This document shows, one piece after another, positions 22,073 to 33,921 of a DNA stretch of 64,000 nt. Each line of letters starts with the position of its first letter. Position 1 is the stretch's first letter. Where the stretch lies: NCBI RefSeq assembly GCF_040958095.1, contig NC_091208.1, forward strand, positions 3,147,250-3,211,249, given 5' to 3'. Both the position numbers and the translations under genes were made by a program. The stretch comes from Procambarus clarkii. Lineage: Eukaryota > Arthropoda > Malacostraca > Decapoda > Cambaridae. The notes under the pieces were generated by a model that was not told where the DNA came from, did not search any database, and saw nothing but the letters and a program-made list of their open reading frames with translations.

Positions 22073-22559
22073 CTTCAATTTCTAGTGTGTGGTCTGGTCA
22101 ACATACTTCAGCCACGTTATTGTGACTCATCGCCTGCATCCTAATAAGGGTGTTGTTGAGGACGGTGTCGTAGTTGTCGTGGTAGGTGAGAATTATTGTG
22201 ATCTGTTTCTTCCCCATAGTGTCCTAGACTATGTTCAGAGACGGGTCGTTCGCCCCCTCTTGCAGGGCCTCACTAGTGGTGAAGTCCTGCCAGTGGGTAT
22301 GGAACACCCATCTCAGGGCCCTGTTCTGGGAACCCTGGAGTTGTTTCCTGTTTGTTGGTGCTGCCAGTGAGAGTGGGATGGGTGCATATGTTAGGAGTGG
22401 GAGGATAAGTGATATAGATAGAACTTGGTGGCTTGGGAGGCATGTCTGAAGGGGTATAGCTTTGATAGAGCTTCGGAGGCAACAGCTTTCTTGGATACTA
22501 CGTGTGTGTGTGTGAAAACGGAGGTTGAAGTCTAATGTGAGTCCAAGTACTGTGGTGTT

Positions 22560-23440
22560 GTTAAGTCTTGGTATGTGGGTTGGGTTGGGTGACTGAGAGT
22601 AGAGTTTTAGTGGGGCTGGGTTTAGACGTTTGTTGTAGAAGAAGTGTGTGATTTTGGACTTGTTGGGGTTTGTTTTAATCCGCCAGTTGTGTTCCCAGAG
22701 GGGTACTTTGTCTATTTCTTCCTGTGCTATTCGTGTGAGGGCGTCTATCGAGTAACCTGAGATCAGTTGGGTTACGTCGTGAGCATAACAGAGGGTTATA
22801 GAGGTCAGTATGTTGGGTCAGGAATGTTATTTATGTAGAATAAGTATAGGGTCGGTGAGAGAACTGAGCCCTGGGGGATTCCTGCATTTAGGTTCAAGTA
22901 TCCTGACAGCTTGCTGAGGAACTTAATCTGCATCTTTCTGTTTGTTAGAAAGCTGCATAGTAGCCTCTGCATGTTGTCAGGTAGTTGGAATAGAGTGCAG
23001 AGTTTGTATCGTAGGCCGTCGTGCCATATTGTATCAAACGCCTTTTCAATGTCCTTTGCTATGAGGGTCGTCTTGACCCATTGGTGCTTGTTAATGGAGA
23101 GGTAATTTGTTACTATGTTGAGTGCATCTTGTGTGGAGCGGTGTTGTCTGAAACCAAATTGTTTGTCTGTTAGTATGTTTTGGCGCTCTAGGTGATGTCT
23201 GAGTTTGTGATTTATAAGTTTTTCGTATATTTTTCCTAGTGTCTCTAGTAGGCTGATCGGTCTGTAGTTCTTGGAGTCTGTCGGGGATTTTGGGGGGTTT
23301 CGGGATGAGGATTGCTGTGGCTTCTTTGAATGGGCTTAGGAAATATCCAGATGCTAGTGAGGCGTTGTATACGTCAGAGAGTGCAAGGACTAGGGAGTTG
23401 GGAAGTTGTTTGAGGAGAGCTTGGCCTATGTTATAGGCTC
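22560..23440 (-). pseudogene. Reverse transcriptase of the Jockey-type LINE
   Basis: Conceptual translation in shifting frames shows finger and palm motifs: KDIEKAFDTIWHDGLRYKL, a GIPQGSVLSPTLYLFYINN segment, and the catalytic box as YAHDV instead of F/YADD. The His codon at 22779-22781 replaces the first catalytic aspartate, so the enzyme would be dead. The motif spelling fits Jockey-clade LINEs better than CR1 or L2. Confidence 0.8.
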
Positions 23441-23640
23441 CTGGGGCTTTTCGTCAGGTATTTTTAAGCATGAGTTTTACTTCAGCTGGTTGTATCGATG
23501 CTGTGAGGTGACTTTGTAAGTCGTCTAGTGTCGTGAGGTCAATGGTGAGTAGATGGTCTGAGGGTTGTGTCGGGTCCATGTTTCTACTCTGTTTATGTTT
23601 TGTATTGCTGTTGGCTGTAGGAGCGGGGGCTGTATTGCTG

Positions 23641-23884
23641 TGGAGCCGGTCGGCCGAGCGGACAGCACGCTTGACTTGTGATCCTGTGGTCCCGGGTTCG
23701 ATGCCGGGCGCCGGCGAGAAACAATGGGCAGAGTTTCTTTCACCCTATGCCCCTGTTACCTAGCAGTAAAATAGGTACCTGGGTGTTAGTCAGCTGTCAC
23801 GGGCTGCTTCCTGGGGGTGGAGGCCTGGTCGAGGACCGGGCCGCGGGGACACTCAAGCCCCGAAATCATCTCAAGATAACCTCA
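23641..23884 (+). mobile_element. tRNA-derived SINE-1, second copy
   Basis: Nearly identical to the copy at 4.25 kb: the same A and B boxes (gggttcgatgcc), body and tail ending in atcatctcaagataacctca. It lies inside the antisense Jockey-type LINE, between the endonuclease and reverse-transcriptase parts. Flanks gcgggggctgta and gcagggggctat look like a degraded target duplication. Confidence 0.92.
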
Positions 23885-24389
23885 ATATAAGAAGAAGAAG
23901 GGGCAGGGGGCTATGATGGTTGAAGGAGTCCTGCCAGTGTTGTTTGAATATGTCTATTAGTTCTGAAGGGTCAGTGAAATTTGACTGTTATGAGTGAGGT
24001 CTGTAAAAACAGAAGAGGAGGAGTTGCCCTAGATCCTCGTTATGAAGTTCCAGAATTGTTGTGTTGTTTTCCTCTATAGTTCAGTCTTTTTGTATGAGTT
24101 TCTTCCAGTGGTTGGCATGGTCGAGGTCTAGGCTGTTGAGTATGTGGTTTTTTAGTATAGTGAGGTCTGTGTTTTCCTGGCTGTATATGTGAAGGTTGCG
24201 GGAGAATCTGTTGTGGTAGCAGATGAGTAGACTTTTGGTTCTGGTGGAGGGAAAGAAGGAGTATCTGGTTTTGTGGGTAGTTTTTGGTATGGTTGCGTCA
24301 GCCGCTTGTATGATGTTGTTTTGGATAGAGAGGATTTGGGAGTCTGTTTGTCGTTGGTTTATCTTGGAAGTTGTAGGGTTGTGTGCTGG

Positions 24390-26140
24390 TATTTAGGTGC
24401 TGATTGAAGGCTTACCAGTCTGTATTTTGATAGCCATAATGTCGGGTGGCAGGGATGAGTATGAGGTTGCTGGAGATTGTGAGTGACATGGGTATGCGAT
24501 CTGAGCCGGTGATGGGTTCAGGGGTAATTTAGTGTTGGAGGTGGGTGCCTGCTCTGTTGGTGAGGGTGAGATCTGGTCTCCCAGTCCCATTGTGTGTGTA
24601 GCTTGTATTGAAGTCTGTGCCAAGGAAGGTGAGGTGTTTGCTTTGGTGAGGTTGGTGAAGTTGTTGACCGTGCATGTTGTGTTGTGGTGGTTGAATGTTT
24701 GGTGTTGTGTGTTTAGGTCTACCAGGAGGAAGACCGGTATGTGTGTGTGGTTGAAGAGAATATTTAAGTCCTTGAGAGGAAGGCCTAGGTTTGGGTGAAT
24801 GTAAGTGGTGCCACTGATCATTTGTTCATGTTGAGTGTAAATGTTGATTGTTAGGAAGTGTTTGTGCTGCTAGCTGGTAGTGAGGTGGTCATGTTTATGT
24901 GTGTTTTTAACCAGAATAGCAACCCCCTTCATGTGCTTCATCGGGGGATTGGTATGTTTTTGTTACGAACCCGGATCCAGCGTCCGAGCACGGAGCAGTA
25001 ACGACCACGCCATCTGTGTGTCAGCTCCCGAAACCCCCGCCAAACGGACGACGACACCTGGGGAGGACGGCGAATACCGGCCACAAGGGCCAGTTTCCAG
25101 TCCCGTTCAGCACTCTACACCGCCGCTGCTGACCTCTGGTGAGGTGGTGCTCAGACTACAACGCCATCTATGAAGTGGATGTGTCGGGCGATTGTGTCTG
25201 AGCCTGTAAGTGAGGTGTTTTAGTGTCCCAGTTATTGATGACGTGTCTGCTTACAGAGTCGACCTGGGACTGCTGTACTGGGAGTTGAGTCAGTCTACCC
25301 GAGGCAGCCAGTCTCCATACCTTGACCTTTGCTGCAGCTTTTGTGAAGTCGTCCCCCCCCCGGAAGAACACTGTGGTGTGTTAGCCTGCCAGTGGAGTGG
25401 CAGTAAAAGGATTACCGGGACCGACTGTTGGAGACGATCATCCACTGGGGTACTGAGGACAATAGAGTGATTTGTGGTGTCACACGAGGCTCCTGTCTAG
25501 GGCGTACCCCTTATATCGTTCGTGGAGTGGCCGGACCAGCCTTGTTGGCTCAGAACCTGCCAGCAGACCAGCTGGACGTGTGGTTGACGGCCTCCACGGC
25601 GGTGCCCCCAGTGGACCTGTGTTTTTGCTGACCTGTGGCCAGGGTAGGCTCAGCTTCTCAGAAGGATTCGTTGTGAGGCCACGAAGAAGCACCAAGGACT
25701 CAGCACCGAGAGTTTTGGCACCAGCGTCTTCAGCAGAAGACTATATTGTGAATAATCCCCTTGTCTAGTGTTAATACCCCTCCCCCTTGTGCACTCTTTT
25801 ATTTTATATATTTAATCGGTGATGGTGTTAATTATAATATTAAGTTCTTAACTTTCTTTCCCTACTCCCTTTAAGTTACTTGCGTCACGGATCACATCCC
25901 TTGAAAGCCACTGCTGGCTTGGGGTCGGATATAACTTCCTCTAACAACATCAGAGTTACGAACCCCGTTGCGTCCCGAGAGGGCCGTAACAGTTGTGTAG
26001 CCGTAATGTCTAGTTTTGTGAGAGTTCGTCACGAATGTGCTGTTCAGTAACAGCACATCCGTTTTTCCGGTCTCCACAAAGTTACCAATTAGGTGCCTGA
26101 TACTGTAGTAGGCTCTAACGTTTAATTGTGTGATTTTCAT
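24390..26140 (-). pseudogene. Endonuclease of the Jockey-type LINE, split by a solo LTR
   Basis: The N-terminal part (26140-25992) starts MKITQLNVRAYYSIRHLIG and continues with TDVLLLNSTF, as in APE-type endonucleases. After the LTR it resumes at 24960 with KGVAILVKN and then FLLVDLNTQHQTFNH, the GDFNAHH-like motif with the first residues changed. Stops and shifts are present. Confidence 0.78.
24961..25991 (+). mobile_element. Solo LTR of the Gypsy-like family
   Basis: A single LTR in the forward orientation starts TGTTACGAACCCGGATCC and ends GGGCCGTAACA, matching the LTRs at 13.8 and 18.4 kb. Flanks are gtttt (24956-24960) and gttgt (25992-25996), a 5-bp duplication with one mismatch. It splits the endonuclease of a Jockey-type LINE: coding resumes on both sides. 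A solo LTR is the usual product of recombination between the two LTRs of one copy. It is clearly more diverged than the pair above. Confidence 0.92.
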
Positions 26141-26908
26141 TGTTTACTGACTGGATGAGGGGGGAAGAGGGGGGGGGGGGTTGAGGCGAATAAATCGGAG
26201 AGGTTCTCCCATGAGCCATGGTTCGCGTGGTAGATAATTCTGGGGATGATCGTTGGGGTATGAAGAGTGTGTTGGAGCCATTTATAAGGGTTCCTGGTGA
26301 GCATTTGGCCATTTTTTGGGTGGGGGTGTAGGGGTGGTCTGGGGAGGAGTTGGTCCTATTGGCTGAATGTGAAGAGTGTTTTAGCTGAGCTAACAGGGTC
26401 ATTGGTTTGGTACTTGTGTGGTATTGAGTAATGGGTGGTGGAGGGTTGGGGGTGAGGTGGGCTAACGTGTGGGGCGTGAGATGGGCTGACTTGTTGGGCT
26501 CGTAGGCTAAGGTGAAGAAGGACACTTGCTTTTTGGTAGCTGATGTCCGTGTTTGTGCTGTTTCAGTTTTCTGGTGTTTTGGTGAGTTATTTCTTTTTGT
26601 CTGGAGGGGTGGCTGTCATGGGGAGCGGGTTATATTAGAACCGGTTAGAGTCCTGGTGGGGGGAGGGGGATGGGGACGTTGGGGATTGTGTTGGGTTTTG
26701 TACCTAGGGGTGAAAAGGGGGGGGGGTTGCGGGAGGAGCTGGGCTTGATACCTGGGAGTTGAAGGGGGGGTGGGGGTGGGATTGGTGCTTGGTGTGGTGT
26801 CATGTTGGGTGGGATGGTTATGCATGGGAGGTTGTTTGTTGTCAGAATCTGTTGAATGTTGGCGATCGTCCTATACATATCTCTTTCTGGAAGAGGTGAC
26901 TTGATCAT
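26115..26908 (-). pseudogene. Proline-rich ORF1 remnant of the Jockey-type LINE
   Basis: Two overlapping frames (26525-26115 and 26908-26645) encode Pro/Ser/Thr-rich sequence upstream of the endonuclease, where LINE ORF1 should end. No zinc knuckle remains. G-rich runs on the + strand (26160-26180, 26700-26780) encode the proline tracts. Confidence 0.5.
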
Positions 26909-26915
26909 TAGTGCT

Positions 26916-27290
26916 TATTGTTATAACCATAACCAGGCACTGCATCACCAACCTCAACAAGGCCCTGAACAACATCAACACCAGCCTCCACACCCTCAGC
27001 CACAACATAACCATAACCAGGCACTGCATCACCAACCTCAACAAGGTCCTGAACAACATCAACACCAGCCTCCACACCCTCAGCCACAACATAACCATAA
27101 CCAGGCACTGCATCACCAACCTCAACAAGGCCCTGAACAACATCAACACCAGCCTCCACACCCTCAGCCACAACATAACCATAACCAGGCACTGCATCAC
27201 CAACCTCAACAAGGCCCTGAACAATATCAACACCAGCCTCCACACCCTCAGCCACGAAATAACCATAACCAGGCACTGCATCCAATTACA
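26916..27290. repeat. 84-bp minisatellite, ~4.4 units
   Basis: Near-identical 84-bp units ending in the usual gcatccaattacaggataagg junction to M2. Long forward and reverse open frames here come only from the repeat period. Confidence 0.92.
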
Positions 27291-28009
27291 GGATAAGGAT
27301 TAGGGATTGGACGGGGGGAGGAAGGAATGGTGCCCAGCAGCTAAGTTATCCTTACTAACTTACAATTTTGACAATGGTCTAAGAATACGGTACACAAAGG
27401 GAATATTAATAAGACATTCAGAGTATCAACATAAAATTTCTGGGAAAATGAAACAAAAAATGTTGAATATAAATGTTAATCATTAAAGAGGTATAGAAAA
27501 CCACGGCAATTCGACCATGCGAATGTGAGAGGATGAGCAGGATATTATAATTTATTAAATATTATATACAATTATTGCGTAATTAGAAATATTTTGATAA
27601 TATTTTACCAATATAAAATTAAAGAAAAGTCTATTATTTATTTTTAAAATTCTTATATATTTAAAAAAATTATTACCAAATTTTACTATAGATATTTTTT
27701 GAAAAATAATTTAATAAATATATAAGGAAACTTATGTTAAGTTATTTCATTTTATGTTGTCACAAAAATTTTGAGTGTACATTATGCACATTATACTATG
27801 CAGTGATCAGGGATCACTTATGGACTGTCTACTACAGTAGTCGTCGCAGTTGTTAGAGAGTGGAGGACACTTAGCTACTGTGTACCGTGTTCTGAGGTCA
27901 GTGGTTGTCACAGAAACTCACTTTTCAACAGTTGATTCTTGTTGTTGGTGTTTCTGTCAGGAGGCCACAGAGCACTAAGCATAGAGCCAGCAGGTGGTCA
28001 CACGGAACT

Positions 28010-28296
28010 TAATCCCCGTGACGTCATGCACTAAGCAGGACCGCAGAGACGTCATGCACTAAGCAGGACCCCAGTGACGTCATGCACTAAGCAGGACCCG
28101 TGACGTCATGCACTAAGCAGGACCCCAGTGACATCATGCACTAAGCAGGACCCCAGTGACATCATGCACTAAGCAGGACCCCAGTGACGTCATGCACTAA
28201 GCAGGACCCCAGTGACGTCATGCACTAAGCAGGATCCCAGTGACGTCATGCACTAAGCAGGACCCCAGTGACATCATGCACTAAGCAGGACCCCTC
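28010..28296. repeat. 28-bp CRE-containing repeat, ~10 units
   Basis: Ten units; seven keep TGACGTCA or nearly so, and three read tgacatca, the expected result of CpG deamination on the opposite strand. Confidence 0.9.
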
Positions 28297-28584
28297 ATGA
28301 ATGTGAGGACTCTGACTTGTGAATGGATTCACTACTGTGTGCAGTGATCATTGTAAGGCACTGTTAAACACCTGCTTTCTGGTTGTTTCTTGAATTCGGT
28401 GAATGAACGGCTGTGAATGACGTAAATGTGTAAACATCAGTCAGGAGGAGGAGGGGTGATGTCTCCATGACAACGGCGTCGCAATCTTCACTTTAAGCGG
28501 TATTTAAATACTACATAACAAGTGAATGAGAAAGAAATGTCCAAAATCTGAACAATGTTGCAGTGTAACAAGTAGGAAGACGTG

Positions 28585-28755
28585 TTGCAATATCAACATG
28601 CATCCTAACTCTAAGACCCAAGTATTTGGATATTTTGCAACATCATCATGTTTCTAAACTCTATGACCCAAGCATTAGAATTTGTTGCAACATCATCAAT
28701 GTTCTCAATTCTATGACCCAAGTATTAGGATATGTTGTAACATCATCATGCTTCT
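28585..28755. repeat. ~50-bp repeat, gttgcaacatcatc type, ~3.5 units
   Basis: Same unit and same position in the cassette as at 5.8 kb. Confidence 0.83.
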
Positions 28756-28977
28756 AAACTACTTCATTAATTTAGAATATAGTTTAGAAAATATTTCATT
28801 ATAAATTTTGAATTCCATGAGTCTGGACCCAGGGCTGAGTGCATGGACATGTTTACAATTTCTCTTGCAAAGTATGCTTCCTTTATGTTGATATCAATTA
28901 TATTTACAGGTGTTTGGATATCATGCATAAAGACGTTGTCCGGATCTATCACTTTCATGCTGTTTATTGAGGTGCTT

Positions 28978-29182
28978 ATTGTTATAACCATAACCAGACA
29001 CTGCATCACCAACCTCAACAAGACCCTGAACAACATCAACACCAGCCTCCACACCCTCAGTCACAACATAACCATAACCAGGCACTGCATCACCAACCTC
29101 AACAAGGCCCTGAACAGCATCAACACCAGCCTCCACACCCTCAGCCACAACATAACCATAACAAGGCACTGCATCCAATTGC
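28978..29182. repeat. 84-bp minisatellite, ~2.4 units
   Basis: Same unit and same M2 junction as the other arrays, with a few substitutions. Confidence 0.9.
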
Positions 29183-29884
29183 AGGATAAAGATTTGGGAT
29201 TGAACGGGGAAGGGTTGATGGAATAATGCCCAGTAGCTAAGTGATCCCCACTTACTGACGACTGTGTAGTGGCCTAAGAATACGATACACAAAGGGGCTA
29301 TTAACAGGGGTGTCTAAAGTATCAAGAAAATAATTCTGGTGAAATGAAACATCAAAATTTGTGAAAATTAAAATTACCCTTTAAATCAGTATAGAAAAAC
29401 ATCACCAAACGCACATATATATGTGTGTGTGTTTTGTTGTTTTTGGTGGATTGGGAGGGAGGTAGAGAAAGATATTAAAAATTATTACTTCCTAAATATA
29501 TTCAATGCTTGACAGAAAAAACTTTAATATAACATTTTAAGTAAGAATAAAAATTTTTAAAATAATTTTAATTTTTTCATAATTTCTTATACATTTATTA
29601 TTTTTGACATAAAACTTTCCTTTCTTTATATTTTTTAAAAATATATAAATTATATATAAAGAAACTTGAGATAATGTTTTGTTTGTGGACAATATATAAT
29701 TTTGAGTACATTTCACATATAAAATCTTACGAGGGGGTAGGGATCATTTAGTTACTGTGTATTACGGTGGTCGTCACAGTTGTTAGTGTGTGTGGGACAT
29801 TTACCTACTGTGTACCGGGTTCTGAGGCCAGTATTGTCAAAGAAACTATCCATTCAACAGGTGTTTCTTATTGTTAGTGTTTTC

Positions 29885-30862
29885 GTCAGGTTGCGACGGA
29901 GCAGTTAGCCTAGAGCCAGCAGGTGGCCACAGAGCAGTAAGCCTAAAGAGAACAGGTGGTCACAGAGCAGTAAGCCTAGAGCCAGCAGGTGGCCACAGAG
30001 CAGTAAGCCTAGAGTCTGCAGGTGGCCACAGAGCAGTAAGCCTAGAGTCTGCACGTGGCCACAGAGCACTAACCCTAGCGCTAGCAGGTGGCCACAGAGC
30101 AGCAAGCCTAGAACCAGCAGGTGGCCACAGAGCACTAACCCTAGCGCCAGCAGGTGGCCACAGAGCACTAACCCTATCGCCAGCAGGTGGCCACAGAGCA
30201 GCAAGCCTAGAACCAGCAGGTGGCCACAGAGCACTAACCCTAGCGCCTGTATGCGGCCACAGAGCAGCAAGCCTAGAGCCAGCAGGTGGCCTCAGAGCAG
30301 TAAGCCTAGAGTCAACAGGTGGCCACAGAGCAGTAAGCCTAGAGCCAGCAGGTGACCACAGAGCAGTAAGCAAAGAGCCAGCAGGTGGCCACAGAGCAGT
30401 AAGCCTAGAGTCAACAGGTGGCCACAGAGCAGTAAGCCTAGAGTCTGCAGGTGGCCACAGAGCACTAAGCCTAGAGTCACCAGGTAGCCACAGAGCCAGC
30501 AGGTGGCACAGAGCAGTAAGCCTAGAGTCAGCAGGTGGCCACAGAGCACTAACCCTAGCGCCTGTATGCGGCCACAGAGCAGCAAGCCTAGAGCCAGCAG
30601 GTGGCCTCAGAGCAGTAAGCCTAGAGTCAACAGGTGGCCAAAGAGCACTAAGCCTAGAGCCACCAGGTGGCCACAGAGCAGTAAGCAAAGAGCCAGCAGG
30701 TGGCCACAGAGCAGCAAGCCTAGAGCCAGAAGGTGGCCAAAGAGCACTAAGCCTAGAGCCACCAGGTGGCCACAGAGCACTAAGCCTAGAGCCACCAGGT
30801 GGCCACAGAGCCAGCAGGTGGCACAGAGCAGTAAGCCTAGAGTCAGCAGGTGGCCACAAGGG
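29885..30862. repeat. 33-bp minisatellite, GGCCAC type, ~30 units
   Basis: The longest array of this type. A block with the variant gcgcctgtatgcggccacag occurs near 30240 and again near 30555, together with its neighbouring variants (ggcctcagag, gtcaacagg), so a multi-unit segment has been duplicated. Shortened units (gagccagcaggtggcacag) occur at about 30495 and 30810. Apparent proteins in all frames are repeat artefacts. Confidence 0.92.
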
Positions 30863-31835
30863 AAGAGAACAATCTAGGAATATAGTGCTAAATTACACTA
30901 TTGCACTTATATTAATTACTTAGGTTCGTAATTTAGCTGAGACTCAGTGTAAAAAAGGCACCCTAACATCATCTTATGTAAATGCTGATTTAATGTTTTC
31001 CCAACTATATTGACAGCTCTTGTTTGATGGGGGAGAAAATGCAAACGTTTGTAGAGAAGAGAGGAAGAGAGGAGGAGAGTAAGAAAGGAGGAAGAGGGAG
31101 TGAAGGAGAAGATGATGGGAAAAGGGATAATGATTTGGGCTGCCCCAAATAAGTGCTTTCAGCGAAGTTTTCTCTTTACATTTACCTAAATCTTTGTTTC
31201 GTGATATTGTATACATTTTTACAGCGATGTATAAATTAATACAATGAAACAGTGTTTGGCCCTGGGTAATATAATTTTTTTAATTGTTTATGCCTCCACA
31301 ATCTAGGAAATGGTTAATATTTTTTTTAGAAACTTGCCTTAGAGAGTTTGGGGAAGAAGTCTAGGGCAAAGATCCATGGCAAGTTTTAAGGCATTAAGGT
31401 AATAATATCCATTTTTTCCCTACATTGAAGGCATAACAAATTTGAAAACAATACACACTCAGCTACACTTTCGAACGCTTCCCAACGTCAAGAAACTGTC
31501 GATCCAAAGTGCCCTTATCCTAACCTACCAGAAGACCCAAAAGAGAAAACGTGACATTATGTCATTTTCGCGAGTCGCCTCTATTTTCTAGTACAATTAT
31601 TTTTGGCCTTAGGTAGACTATACGTCAAAACGCAACGTTCTATTATGAAGACGGCGTGACACGCTACCCAGGGGAAATGGCTGTAATGTTACAGTGTATT
31701 ATGTAATGAGGTTGGTGTCAGGCTCTGTATTTTAATGAATTATTTCCGTTAAACACGACGGTGCAAAGTAGAACAACTTCACAGTACTCAGTGACACATT
31801 TAGGGTCACGTGACCAGGTACTGACAGTGAGAGGA

Positions 31836-32042
31836 GACCAGTGAGGTCATGCACTAAGGTGGATCCCCAGTGACGTCATGCACTAAGGAGAACCCCAGTG
31901 ACGTCATGCACTAAGCAAGACCTCCAATGACGTCATGCACTAAGCAAGACCCCCCAATGACGTCATGCAATAAGCAGGACCCCAATGACGTCATGCACTG
32001 AGCATGACCCCAGTGACGTCATGCACTAAGCAGGACTCTCAT
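31836..32042. repeat. 28-bp CRE-containing repeat, ~7 units
   Basis: Seven units. Several carry aatgacgtcat in place of agtgacgtcat, but the palindrome TGACGTCA is preserved in most. Confidence 0.88.
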
Positions 32043-32336
32043 GAATGTCAATCAATGGATTGATTTTTTGTGACATGCGAATGGATTCACTGCTGTGTGC
32101 AGTGATCATTGTAAGGCACTGTTAAACACCTGCTTTCTGGTTGTTTCTTGAATTCGGTGAATGAACGGCGGTGAATGACGTAAATGTGTAAACATCAGTC
32201 AGGAGGAGGAGGGGTGATGTCTCCATGACAACGGCGTCGCAATCTTCCCTTTAACCGGTATTTAAATACTACATAGCAAGTGAATGAGAAAGAAATGTCC
32301 AAACTCTGAACAATGTTGCAATGTTACTAGTAGGAA

Positions 32337-32406
32337 GACGTGTTGCAACATCATTATGCTTCTAAACTCTATGACCAAGTATTAGAATATGTTGCAACAT
32401 CATCAT
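32337..32406. repeat. ~50-bp repeat, gttgcaacatcatc type, ~1.4 units
   Basis: A short run cut off by the LINE endonuclease fragment at 32407. Confidence 0.78.
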
Positions 32407-33341
32407 AGGGAAGACCTTGTATGCTCGGAGCTCCTAAACGTTACAAATGAGGTGGTAGAGGTACTGGGATTAAAAATAGAGAAAATAAATTTAGTGATTA
32501 TACTAATATACAAACCGCCAGATGCAACGGCTGAGTTATTCACAGAACAGATAAGCAAAATAGAGAATAGCCTTGATAATTTGGAGAACCCGATACCTGA
32601 TATTATCTTCCTAGGTGACTTCAACTTGCCTAGTCTCAGGTGGAAAATAGCAAACAATAATATTATACCAGGAAATCTATCAGGACCTAACCAACCACAG
32701 ATTAGAGAACTACTTAGATTCTGTGACAAATTTTCACTCAATCAGCAGATATCGGAGCCAACGAGAAATGAAAATATTCTAGATCTGGTCTTTACGAACA
32801 ATGAAGACATTATCAGAGACATTACGATATCAGATACCACATACTCAGATCACAAACTCATTGAAGTGCAAACTACCATCAATACTCAGAATAGACCTAA
32901 AACGTTGATAAAGCGAGAGGGGCTATTCAGTAAATTCAATTTTAATAATAAAAGGATAGACTGGGAGATAATAAACAGGGAACTTACAAACATTCCATGG
33001 GGAACTGTTCTAAATAATACAAGTCCTACAGAAGGAATAGAAAAACTGACTTCAGAAGCGTATCAAGTCTGTCTGAAACATGTTCCTTTGAGGAAAGCCA
33101 GAAAGAGATCTAACGTAGAAAGAGAACGCAGACGACACTATAAACGCAGGAAAAAAATAACGGAACTGCTTATGCAGACACGAATTTCCCGTCAAAGAAG
33201 GAATAATTTAAATAGGGAGATTGAAGAAATCGAGCGGAAATTGAAACACTCATATGAAACTGAAGAAAGGCAGTTAGAACAGAAAGCAATTCAGGAAATA
33301 AAGAAAAATCCAAAATATTTCTTCTCATATGCGAAATCAAA
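32407..33341 (+). pseudogene. LINE endonuclease fragment (CR1/Rex1-like group)
   Basis: An uninterrupted frame of about 310 residues lacks the start of the enzyme. It contains LIYKPPDATAELF, IIFLGDFNLPSLRW, ENILDLVFTNNEDI and TYSDHKLIEV, in the order of the APE-type endonuclease active site (D, N, then SDH). A basic linker with RRHYKRRKK follows and NPKYFFSYAKSKA, the segment just before reverse transcriptase. It then stops abruptly and the frame runs 17 residues into the 84-bp repeat. Both edges are blunt inside the cassette, where M7 is missing. No reverse transcriptase follows. Confidence 0.85.
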
Positions 33342-33858
33342 AGCACTGAATCACCAACCTCATCAAGGCCCTGAAACACATCAACACTAGCCTCCACACC
33401 CTCAGCCACAACATAACCATAACCAGGCACTGCATCACCAACCTCAACAAGGCCCTGAACAACATCAACACCGGCCTCCACACCCTCAGCCACAACATAA
33501 CCATAACCAGGCACTGCATCACCAACCTCAACAAGGCCCTGAACAACATCAACATCAGCCTCCACACCCTCAGCCACAACATAACCATAACCAGGCACTG
33601 CATCACCAACCTCAACAAGGCCCTGAACAACATCAACACCAGCCTCCACACCCTCAGTCACAACATAACCATAACCAGACTCTGCATCACCAACCTCAAC
33701 AAGGCCCTGAACAACATCAACACCAGCCTCCACAACCTCAGCCACAACATAACCATAACCAGGCACTGCATCACCAACCTCAACAAGGCCCTGAACAACA
33801 TCAACACCAGCCTCCACACCCTCAGCCACAACATAACCCTAACCAGGCACTGCTTTAA
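33342..33858. repeat. 84-bp minisatellite, ~6 units
   Basis: Six units, the first diverged. The left edge is fused directly to a LINE fragment, whose open frame runs on into the repeat. The right edge joins M2. Confidence 0.9.
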
Positions 33859-33921
33859 ATTGCAAGATAAGGATTTGGGATTGGACGGGGGAGGTGGGGG
33901 AATGGAATGGTGCACAGTAGC

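Larger units (their letters stand above)
22080..26903 (-). mobile_element. Jockey-type LINE, decayed, with nested SINE and solo LTR
   Basis: On the minus strand the order is a proline-rich ORF1 remnant (26903-26115), an endonuclease (26140-24390, split by the solo LTR) and a reverse transcriptase (about 23430-22560, with a SINE between it and the endonuclease). The frame shifts often and has many stops, so it is an old copy. It replaces the M6-M7 part of cassette 4. The 3' side ends near a (TA)n microsatellite. Confidence 0.82.
26904..28975. repeat. Macrosatellite cassette 5
   Basis: The cassette resumes abruptly at about 26904 with the last bases of M7 (tagtgcttattg), then an 84-bp array, M2 (27290-27540), AT-rich spacer (27540-27820), M4, a single 33-bp unit, a ten-unit CRE array, the gaatgaacgg module (28380-28580), ~50-bp repeats and M7 (28756-28975). 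The unique M6 module is absent, so this copy follows the CRE-only path. No gene is seen. Confidence 0.78.
28976..33345. repeat. Macrosatellite cassette 6
   Basis: The order is a short 84-bp array, M2 (29185-29410), AT-rich spacer with a small (TG)n run near 29420, M4 (29740-29870), the longest GGCCAC-type 33-bp array, M6 (30865-31800) including a purine-rich stretch, a CRE array and one ~50-bp repeat. A LINE endonuclease fragment then replaces M7 from 32407 onward. Sequence between 31440 and 31830 is the long form of M6, shared with 5000-5390 and 61600-61970. Confidence 0.78.

Noticed and set aside
26856-27303. Gln/His/Pro-rich and Gly/Val-rich frames over the 84-bp arrays
   Set aside because: Again a result of an 84-bp period without stops. 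Frames change with small indels and end in non-coding flanks. The only part kept as a question is M7 on the minus strand.
28010-28296. CRISPR-like array (28-bp repeats)
   Set aside because: The repeats are directly adjacent with no unique spacers, there are no cas genes, and the DNA is eukaryotic.
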